DNA from: Impatiens glandulifera
Lineage: Eukaryota > Streptophyta > Magnoliopsida > Ericales > Balsaminaceae
DNA length: 64,000 nucleotides
NCBI RefSeq assembly: GCF_907164915.1
Contig: NC_061866.1
Location: 54,005,814 to 54,069,813 of the forward strand
Direction of reading: 5' to 3'
Shown here: one piece after another, positions 37,001 to 45,015 of the stretch
Numbering within the stretch: the stretch's first letter is position 1
Layout: every line of letters begins with the position of its first letter
Translations under genes and position numbers: made by a program
The notes under the pieces: generated by a model
What the model was told of the DNA's origin: nothing
The model's database searches: none
Seen by the model: only the letters and a program-made list of their open reading frames with translations

Positions 37001-38569
37001 CAAATATAACACATGTGACAAAAGGGGAAAGAGAAATAAGTTGTGATGGAAGTCCGTCTCTCATAAGGACCTCCTTAACCATGCGTTACATATCATTTTT
37101 CAACTTCAAAGTAAAGTTCAACATTATCATGATCAACACATGTTTCGTGATGGCCTCCACCACAACACAAAATATACCTTTTTGGCTCTCTATTTAGCCT
37201 TAAGTCTCTTTATTTTCAAGGTCTTTCTCCACTAACAGGTTATTTCGAATACAAATGCGAGAGAGCCATCTTTGTACAATCAATGCACTCTACGGATAGA
37301 GGAATATGTATATGTCGTTTATTTTGTGGTTATTTGGAATAAATCTAGATAATGAAATCAAAATCTTGTTTGATGAAAAATTGGATTATTTGGGTTAAAT
37401 TGCTAAAATATCCTTTTGAATTTAATGTGTACATTTTATAAAGGATACAGTAGGGTAATTTGGTATTTTTATTGATGAAATAATTAATGATGGGACAAGA
37501 GATTATTTGGAAACAAAATCAAACTAGCTCGTAGTGTTGAACATAGTATCAGATGAGGTATGTATCATGTTTTTAACCTCTGATAATAAAGGTCAACATC
37601 ACGTGTTTAGCTGTGGTCATATCATAGTGTGTTTCAGTGATTTATCCTAATCTGTATCTTATGCAAAAACGATATCATACTCAGTGTAACAAGTAAATAG
37701 CACAATGAAGATTTTATGTTTTGGAAGCATACTGTGTTTGAGCAGACTCTACTTTCTCTACATTGTCCTTGGCAAAGCCTTTTATCATTCTACCACAGCT
37801 TTCAGATTGAGGTTGATTCGTAGTACTCATGACATCCCTTCTACTAATCCCAGAATCATTTCTATCCAGGTGCATAATCCCCTGATGATAGGCCAAATTA
37901 AGAAAATCATTCAAGACGGAATACAATTAATTTTAAAGTTCCAGATATGAAGAGAATGATGACATGCCTTAGCAACGACTTGCACAAGATCATCAGGTGA
38001 AATAACGAGTGTCTCTATTAGGTCCTCCCCTTTAATGTTAGCTTCACATTTCCCCCTCTTAATCACCCTCGCTTGTTTCAGCACAACACCTAAATCATAA
38101 CAAAATATATATGCACAGATAACTCCCAGTATCTCAATAAATGAGAGACAATGATAACCTTAAATTTTCTGATTAAAAGACAAAAACAAAATAAACAAGA
38201 CTAACATGCCAGACATCTGTCCCTCTCTTTTTCCTATTGAAACACAAGTTGCATAAACATAAAAGTACTTAAGATCGTAGTAAAAATAGATCTAATCGAG
38301 ACAGATGAAATGGAAAAATATATTCTATCCAAAAAAACTTGTTGTGATCCGACACATATTGATTGAGCGGTGAGGTATTACGGCGCCAGCTTACCATAGT
38401 CATTGTGAACAGAAGCGGTGTGGAATATTCCAGAATAAATTGAACCGTCCTTAACGTGGACATCGACGGGGAAACCAATGATGCACATGGTAGTAAACAA
38501 GAGAGCGTCGCTCAAAGACGTGGAGGCGGCAGTTTCTTCACCGGAGAACTGTCTGTTTCTGCAACCCAT
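31007..38569 (-). CDS. Ataxin-2-like CTC-interacting-domain protein (CID3/CID4 type)
   Basis: Cytoplasmic RNA-regulatory protein that binds poly(A)-binding protein. Thirteen exons: 38569-38395, 38089-37968, 37881-37733, 36042-35922, 35369-35335, 34668-34599, 34476-34446, 34231-33936, 33608-33351, 32790-32689, 32566-32516, 31370-31274, 31197-31007; frame kept, 565 residues (family ~590). The N-terminus MGCRNRQFSGEETAASTSLS and the Sm-like fold (LLFTTMCIIGFPVDVHVKDG, then SGIFHTASVHNDYG and LVQVVAK, about 20-98) are typical of plant ataxin-2. The PAM2 motif that binds the MLLE domain of PABP is KLNPGAKVFCPSF in exon 9. The C-terminal third is Pro/Gln/His-rich and disordered. Exon 2 ends with a GC donor (AAG followed by GCATGT). 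CID3 versus CID4 is unresolved. Confidence 0.9.
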
Positions 38570-38852
38570 CTCTTCAACTTCTTCTTCTTCTTCCTCACTA
38601 AGGATTTTCAGATCACAGGAGGATAGATCTGAGCTAAATCGAAATCCTTTTTAGGCAGAAGTGTATGTCCTAAGGAAGATGGGTTCGCACGACGGAATGG
38701 CTTTTTGAACTGTTATTAGTACTTAATATATAATAATATATATATATATATATGTCTTCCTCATTTTGATTTTATTTGCTAATCCCCGCTCCCTCTTATT
38801 TTACATATTCAATAAATGGTTATTTCTTTTCCATTTTTCATACTCATGTCAG
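38570..38852. other. CID-type gene promoter squeezed against a transposon
   Basis: Only ~280 bp lie between the CID start codon and the small Mutator-like element. The stretch contains an (AT)n run (about 38730-38752). Confidence 0.5.
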
Positions 38853-39304
38853 GGGTAATTTGAGCATGTGACCCCAAGAATAGGGTGAATCCTAAAAATA
38901 GGGTGAATAATTTAAATAGCCTGATGATCCATTTTTTTTAATGACAATTATATTTTTGCGTCACGCAATTCCAGTTGCGTGATGTAACCGATTTTTTTTT
39001 TTTTTCGTCTCGCGGTTGCGTGACGCACCTGGGGTTGTGTGACGCACCTGGGGTTGTGTGACGCGATTGCGTAACGCAACGGGATTGCGTCACGCAACTG
39101 GGACATTTTCGTCCAAAAAATTTTATAATTAAATTTTTTTAAAAAATAAAAAAAATAAAAAATTGCGTCACGCAACCTGAGAATGCGTGACGCAATAGGG
39201 ACATTTTCGTCAAAAAAAAAAATGAGTTACCAGCGCTATTTAATTTATTCACCCTCACCAAAAATAATTCACCCTATTTTTAGGGTCATTTGCTCAAATT
39301 TCCC
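38853..39304. mobile_element. Small non-autonomous Mutator-like element
   Basis: The two ends are inverted copies for ~65 bp. The left reads GGGTAATTTGAGCATGTGAC and the right, in reverse complement, GGGAAATTTGAGCAAATGAC. They are flanked by CATGTCA on both sides (38845-38851 and 39305-39311; 7 of 8 bases of a likely 8-bp target duplication). The interior has no gene, only repeated near-palindromes such as TTGCGTCACGCAA plus CATTTTCGTCCAAAAAA. Terminal motif, duplication size and the CGTCCAAAAAA block match the large element 360 bp away, so I read it as a deletion relative of that family. Confidence 0.75.
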
Positions 39305-39531
39305 CATGTCATGGATGGTTGAATTGTAGTTTTACACAACTGTAAATTATAACCTAAATTTAAATTATTGAAAAATCAACCGACTCAAATGATAATTAAC
39401 CTCCTAGTATTTCTAGTATCCATGAGTTGTGTGTCACTTAGAATACAAATACAAATAATAATTATTCAAATATACATATAAAATAATCATAGTCTTGGAG
39501 CACTTGGACTTGGTTGAGTTTTTTTAGTGTG

Positions 39532-39578
<47 letters not shown>

Positions 39579-39663
39579 CATTTTGAATATCATAATTCAT
39601 AATCTATTCATTTATATTAAAATAATAAAAAATTAAATATTTTAGAATGAGGGGTCATAATTG
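39305..39663. other. Spacer between two Mutator-like elements
   Basis: Host-like AT-rich DNA with an (AT)n run at 39536-39576. The last 8 bases (39656-39663, CATAATTG) are the left target duplication of the large element. Confidence 0.6.
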
Positions 39664-39815
39664 GGGAAATTGGATGAAATGACCCTACAAATAAGGCTAT
39701 TTGCATCCGTGGTAATGTTTAATAATTTTTGATCTGATGACCACTTATTTTTTTTTTGACGATTTTACCCTTTTCGCGTTACGCGAAGGGACTCCGCGTT
39801 TCGCGAAGTGAAACG
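39664..39815 (+). repeat. Left terminal inverted repeat
   Basis: About 152 bp matching the reverse complement of 47964-48116 with scattered differences. It starts GGGAAATTGGATGAAATGAC, contains GATGACCACTTA, and ends with two GC-rich near-palindromes, TTCGCGTTACGCGAA and CGCGTTTCGCG. Confidence 0.93.
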
Positions 39816-40014
39816 GTATTGATATATATACTCAAATTTTTTCATTTCTCTCATTTTCTTTCTCTCTCCTCCTTTCTTTCCTCCGGATTTTGTCGCCGGC
39901 GGCGTAAACTCCGGCGACGTCGACTATTATGAATGAAATCTACAAGATAAGAAACCTAATCCCCGAATCTATGTTTATATAACAGATTTATGTTCTTATT
40001 TGTATTTCTTAATG

Positions 40015-40030
40015 AAACCCTAACCCTAAA
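40015..40030 (+). promoter_or_regulatory. Telomere-like box (AAACCCTAACCCTAAA)
   Basis: Two telomeric heptamer units form a telo-box ~1 kb upstream of the DUF1985-Ulp1 start codon, inside the element. Telo-boxes occur in promoters of growth-related plant genes. Function here is untested. Just downstream (40049-40145) lie imperfect TATTTGTTCATATTG repeats. Confidence 0.4.
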
Positions 40031-40206
40031 TATGTTCTTTTTGGTGATATTTGTTCATATTGAATCATATTTGTTCATATTGGGTTATATTTGTTCATAT
40101 ATGTTCATATTTGTTCATATATTGGTTTATTAGTTCATATTGGTTCATCTTATTGATTGTTCTTTTGGCTGTGATGATATTTGCAGATGATATCGTTTCT
40201 GCTAGT

Positions 40207-40434
40207 TACTTAACGAAGCGTTAAGTACTTAACGAAGCGTTATGTACTTAGCGAAGCGTTAAGTACTTATCGTTTCGTTAAGTGCTTAACGCTTCGTTAA
40301 GTACTTAACGCTTCGTTAAGTACTTAACGCTTCGTTAAGTGCTTAACGCTTCGTTAAGTGTTTAACGCTTCGTTAAGTGCTTAACGCTTCGTTAAGTACT
40401 TAACGCTTCGCTAAGTACATAACGCTTCTGCACG
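40207..40434. repeat. 19-bp near-palindrome array A (12 units)
   Basis: Tandem copies of CTTAACG-NNN-CGTTAAG plus a 2-bp TA or TG spacer, exact 19-bp period. The first three units have centre AAG and the later ones CTT, i.e. the unit is inverted. It lies in the upstream region of the Ulp1-type gene. Confidence 0.95.
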
Positions 40435-40850
40435 CGCGCGTAGAAAGACGAAGAGGCGCGCGTATATGCACGCGCCTTACCATATATTTTAAAAAATAAA
40501 ACATTTGGACATTCATTTCTTTCCCTCTTCTATCCTCTCGATTCCTCTCTCTCTACAACCGTCTCACTGAAGAACACATTGACAAGGCCGATCTTCCCGT
40601 CCCCCTCGTGTCCTCCCTCTCTATCATTGATTCCCCATAAATCTCAGGTTAGTTTTATTTTGGTTGTTGCATGTCTTTTTTTGGTTATGGGTTTTCATAT
40701 TTGCATGTTTAGTTTTAGGGTTTTGGCTGTTTCAGTTTATTTGGTTAGGTTTAGCGTTTAATGTTTGTTTCTGGTTATTGATTATTGCATTATATTTGCA
40801 TGTTTGTTTCTGGTTGTTGGTTATTGTTTCTGGTTTAGGGATTCGCGAAG

Positions 40851-40975
40851 TACTTAACGAAGCGTTAAGTACTTAGCGAAGCGTTAAGTACTTAACGCTT
40901 CGTTAAGTACTTAACGCTTCGTTAAGTACTTAACGCTTCGTTAAGTACTTAACGAAGCGTTAAGTACTTAACGTT
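40851..40975. repeat. 19-bp near-palindrome array B (6 units plus a partial)
   Basis: Same unit as array A. Centres run AAG, AAG, CTT, CTT, CTT, AAG. It ends ~50 bp before the ATG of the DUF1985-Ulp1 gene, in its 5' leader or proximal promoter. Confidence 0.95.
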
Positions 40976-41027
40976 TGATGTGGTCTATGTATATGATCTT
41001 ACATTTTTGTTGTTGTTCCTTTTGTAG

Positions 41028-44000
41028 ATGGCAGAAACCACCGTTCCTGATTTCCCTGGACGGATTTCTTGGAAAAGCGCCCTCTGCCTTAAGAAGATTG
41101 TAACGAAGTTTGAGGAAATGGATCTTGTGGAGAAGGTGTACAATACCCAATTCCGATATATAGTCTTTGCGCCAGTGTTGCAGTTCTCAGGAACTATAGT
41201 ACATCACATGTTGCTTAGGAGGGTAACCTCAACCTCCAAGGAGATTACTTTCAATATCAATGGGCAAGAACTTGTGTTTGGTATGAAAGAGTACGCCTTG
41301 GTGACGGGCCTAAACTTCGGAAGGTTTCCTGAGGTGAACGAAGAAGAATGCCGAGGTTGTCCACCTCTGTTGGTAAAATATTTTAAAGGGAAGTCGAGTG
41401 TAGTAATGCAAGACTTGGAGACTGTTTTTTTGAAATGTAGAGATAAGGAAGATGCCTGGAAGATGGGGCTGGTATGCTTGATTTGCCAGTACCTATTTTC
41501 ATTTGACCCAAGGAGGGTGGTATTTGCCAAAATCCTCCACATGGTCGAAGACGAGGAAAGTTTCCTCCGATTTCCTTGGGGGAAAGTGACCTTTAGAGCC
41601 ACCCTCAAGGGTTTGAACAAGAACATGAGACATCTCAGTCACAAATATTATAAGAAGAAGAAGAAGAGTACTGATCCTTATGCTCCTTTTGCTTATAACA
41701 TTTATGGGTTTGCACTGGCATTTCAAGTGTGGACATACGAGGTCATCAAAGGTTTTGTTCCTAAATTTGCTAGAAAGAATGAGCTTAATGATCCTCTACG
41801 CCCAAGGTTGTTAGTCTATCATTCCAACAGGAAGAACACCTTGATCGAGATAAAGTCTGCCCTGGAGACAACGGATCTAACTGAGATGGAAGAGTCCTCC
41901 ATGGAGAAGAGGTTATACAGTGGTGAGGACTTTGAACAAATAGATGAGTCAACTGATGAATTTTTTGAGGGATTTACAGAAGGGAAGTTAGTGAAGGAGG
42001 ATTATGATGATGAAGAGGAGGGAAGTGAACCTGAGGATGAACAAGAAGAACCTACTTCCAAACCAAACACCCGGAAGAGAAAGGCTGCGCTTAATCTCAA
42101 AGAAGCAGTAAACCTGAAGAGGAAGCTTGCTTATGAATCTAGTCCTGCCAACATTCCTAGCCCCCCATCCGCTACTACTCCTGGATTACCTCCAACATCT
42201 TCTGTTGGATGTAAATGTGAAGAGCTGAAAGAGGAGGTAAAAGCGCTGAAGGAGGAGCTCATCAAAGAGGTGAAGGAGGAGCTCAAAGAGATGAAAACAG
42301 CTTACGAAGAAACTCAAACAAATCACAAGGCTTATATGAAAAAGTTGGTTGTTAGTATGTGCGAACAGCTATTAGCCAAATCCAACCAAAGGATGACCAC
42401 TTTAATTGTCAAATTAGATAGTATGGAGGAGGAGAGGAAGAAGAAGAAGAAGAAGAGCAAATTGGAAAAGAAGGGCAAGACTGAGGTAAGATAAAGATAT
42501 TTATCGCTTCGTTAAGTACTTAACGAAGCGTTAAGTACTTAACGCTTCGTTAAGTAATTATCTTTTGTTGTTCTTAACTAACCACACTGTTGTTTTATTT
42601 TTGCAGGAAGGGAATGTGGAGGAGATGAAGACGAATGACATGGAGATGAAGGATGGGAAGGTGGAGGAGGAGAGTGAGAAGGTGGAGGATATAACTGAAG
42701 TAAGTTTTACTTAGTGAAGTCAAATGTTGTTTCGGGAAGTAAACGCTGACCACACTGTTGTTTTCTTTTTGCAGGATGGGAAGGTGGAGGAGATGATGAC
42801 GAATGAGATGGAGATGAAGGATGGGAAGGTGGAGGAGGAGAGTGTGAAGGTGGAGGATAAAACTGAGGTAAGTTTTGATTAGCGAAGTCTAATGTTTCGG
42901 GAAGTAAACATTGACCACACTGTTATTCTATTTTTGCAGGATAGTTGTGAGACTGAGAATAATGTGAAGGTGGATGGTGGGGAGATTGAGACTGATGGGA
43001 AGGTGGATGGTGGTGAGACTGAGAATAATGTGAAGGTGGATGGTGGGGAGATTGAGACTGATGGGAAGGTGGATGGTGGTGAGACTGAGAATAATGTGAA
43101 GGTGGATGGTGGGGAGATTGAGACTGATGGGAAGGTGGATGGTGGTGAGATTCAGACTGATGTGAAGGTGGATGGTGGGGAGATGTTGCTCTCCGATATG
43201 ATGCAAGAAATAATTGAGAAAAAGAAGGATGGGAAGGTCAAGGTTGAGAAGGTTGAGAAGGTTGAGAAGAAAGCCAAGGTTGGGAAGGTTAAACTCAAGG
43301 TTGGGAAGGTTGAGAAGAAAGTCAAGGTTGAGAAGGATGCCACGGATGGGAAGGATGAGAACGATGGGAAGGATGGGAAGGATTCGAGGGATGGGAATGA
43401 TGAGAACGATGATGATGATTTCCAATTATACAACACTCCACCTAAAGGAGTAGTTCCCAAAAAAAGAGTGAGGAAGCAGAAGAAAGATGAAGACTACACC
43501 AACCCTTCTTTGTCAAAACAGCCAAAGACGAATGATCCATTAACTATCAATCCCCTTCAAAAATTTGATGATGAGTTGTTGGTTCAATTACAGAATTGGT
43601 TGAAAGATGAAGCTACCAATGATGAGACAAAGACTGTGTTTACTTGCGAAGCACGAAAGAAGTTGTTTGTTAGAGTTCTAACAAAGTCCACATGGCTTAA
43701 AGATCCTGTAAGTCTTGCATTTCATATTAATTCTTTAAGTTATGAATAAGGTTTTTGATATATGCTGCCTTTTCCCCCATTTTGTAGGAAATCGACGCAG
43801 TCTGCCACTTGTTGCGCAAAAGGATTGAGCAATATCCCAAGACATATAAACATTGCAAAGTATCAATAGGGGATTGCTTATTAGCAGATATGATGAGGCG
43901 AGAGTACCCGAACTATAAAAAAGATCCTGAAAAATTTCCAATAGCAGACGTATTTTCTCAGTACTTCTGGGGAGCACCTCATAGACATATGCCAGAATGG

Positions 44001-44447
44001 CCAGTAGTAGACGATATTTACGTGCCTTTGAACATTGGCAACAAGCATTGGGTACTGTGCGTCGTTCGTGTACAAGATAATCACATTGACGTTTATGACT
44101 GCGACTCGAGTATTTATAGGAATCTCGATCCATACATGAGACCTTTGTGTGAGATGTTCCCACGAATATATGCAATGGGAGCCAGTGATGCTGAGCTAAA
44201 ACGGTATCCTAATTTCAATTTCCAGAAACTGACATATAAAAGGTTGCCACACCCAGCCAAAAATGCAGTCGCCAAATATGGGGAAGTCCCTAGAGCAGAT
44301 GAAAGTGGGGATTGTGGTGTATTTATGCTTATGCACATGGAATACTTGACTGCTGGTTTAGGTGTAGAGAAGGTGACTTCCAATGAAATGGACTTTTTTC
44401 GACAAAAGATGGCGGTCCGGTTATTTCATCAAATTACAGAACCTTAG
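41028..44447 (+). CDS. DUF1985 + Ulp1-type (C48) SUMO-protease protein of the MULE
   Basis: Five exons, 41028-42485, 42607-42699, 42775-42867, 42940-43707 and 43788-44447. All introns are GT-AG and phase 0, giving an uninterrupted 1,023-residue protein. Residues ~1-260 match plant DUF1985 (RYIVFAPVLQFSGTIVHHML, ALVTGLNFGRFPE, WKMGLVCLICQYLF). An acidic segment, a Lys/Glu coiled coil (EELKEEVKALKEELIKEVKE) and Asp/Gly/Val/Lys repeats follow. The C-terminal Ulp1 domain (~805-1023) keeps the catalytic residues: His in NKHWVLCVV, Asp in IDVYDCDSS, Cys in SGDCGVFMLMHMEY. Such enzymes cleave SUMO precursors or conjugates; the role in transposon biology is unknown. It lies inside the TIRs, so it is transposon cargo. 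Confidence 0.88.
42495..42553. repeat. 19-bp near-palindrome array C (3 units, in intron 1)
   Basis: Three units with centres CTT, AAG, CTT fill most of intron 1 (42486-42606) of the DUF1985-Ulp1 gene. Confidence 0.93.
42607..42939 (+). repeat. Tandem exon-plus-intron duplication in the Ulp1-type gene
   Basis: Exons 2 and 3 are both 93 bp and nearly identical (MEMKDGKVEEES core). Each is followed by a similar ~70-75-bp intron ending with ACCACACTGTTGTT and a T-rich acceptor. The period is 168 bp. Phase-0 boundaries mean copies add or drop without a frameshift. Intron 1 ends with the same motif, so the duplication unit was intron end plus exon. Confidence 0.9.
42949..43190 (+). repeat. 66-bp coding tandem repeat (22 residues) in exon 4
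   Basis: About 3.5 copies of a 66-bp unit encoding ENNVKVDGGEIETDGKVDGG and variants, followed by KVEKVEKKAKVGKV-type Lys/Val repeats. It forms a flexible acidic-then-basic linker between DUF1985 and the protease. Confidence 0.92.
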
Positions 44448-44698
44448 TTTGTATTGTAATCGTTTATTGATTTTTGGATAGAACTTGACTTGTGCGTATG
44501 TATTCTGAACTTGTATTACATTTTGGGTAGAACTTCAACTTAAGTTACATTTAATGTTAAAATATTTGTAGTTTTAATGTAGTCTGGTTGGTTGGTAGTA
44601 TGATATTTACATACCAAAGAATTGAACATATAAATCAATGTATGAACATATAAATCAATGTACCAAGTAACTAACTTAAACTCACTTAAACCAAGTTT

Positions 44699-44827
44699 TA
44701 CTTAACGAAGCGCTTAACGAAGCGTTAAGCACTTAACGAAGCGTTAAGCACTTAACGAAGCGTTAAGCACTTAACGAAGCGTTAAGCACTTAACGAAGCG
44801 TTAAGCACTTAACGAAGCGTTAAGTAC
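44699..44827. repeat. 19-bp near-palindrome array D (about 7 units)
   Basis: All centres are AAG with a CA spacer in place of TA. It sits between the 3' ends of the convergent protease and transposase genes. Confidence 0.95.
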
Positions 44828-44863
44828 TCCTTCAGTACACAAATAAACTAGATACAACATACA

Positions 44864-44984
44864 GATTACAACTTATCCGATTACAACTTATCCGATTACA
44901 ACTTATCCGAGTACAACTTATCCGAGTACAACTTATCCGAGTACAACTTATCCGAGTACAACTTATCCGAGTACATAATACAAC
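44864..44984. repeat. 15-bp direct repeats (8 copies)
   Basis: GATTACAACTTATCC three times, then GAGTACAACTTATCC five times, with degraded copies after. Located just past the transposase stop codon; unrelated in sequence to the 19-bp arrays. Confidence 0.93.
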
Positions 44985-45015
44985 TTATACAAAACACTTA
45001 TACAACTTATCCCAA

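Noticed and set aside
40207..40434. Regular short repeats resembling a CRISPR array
   Set aside because: The repeats are head-to-tail with 2-bp spacers and no unique spacers, lie in a plant transposon, and have no Cas genes nearby.
42928..43425. 165-residue minus-strand frame of Ile/Leu/Pro/His repeats
   Set aside because: Antisense shadow of the 66-bp coding repeats of the Ulp1-type gene; repeats keep antisense frames open.
43788..44447. Host SUMO-protease gene (ULP1/ESD4 type)
   Set aside because: It lies between the TIRs, is fused to DUF1985 and is convergent with a MuDR transposase, so it is transposon cargo.
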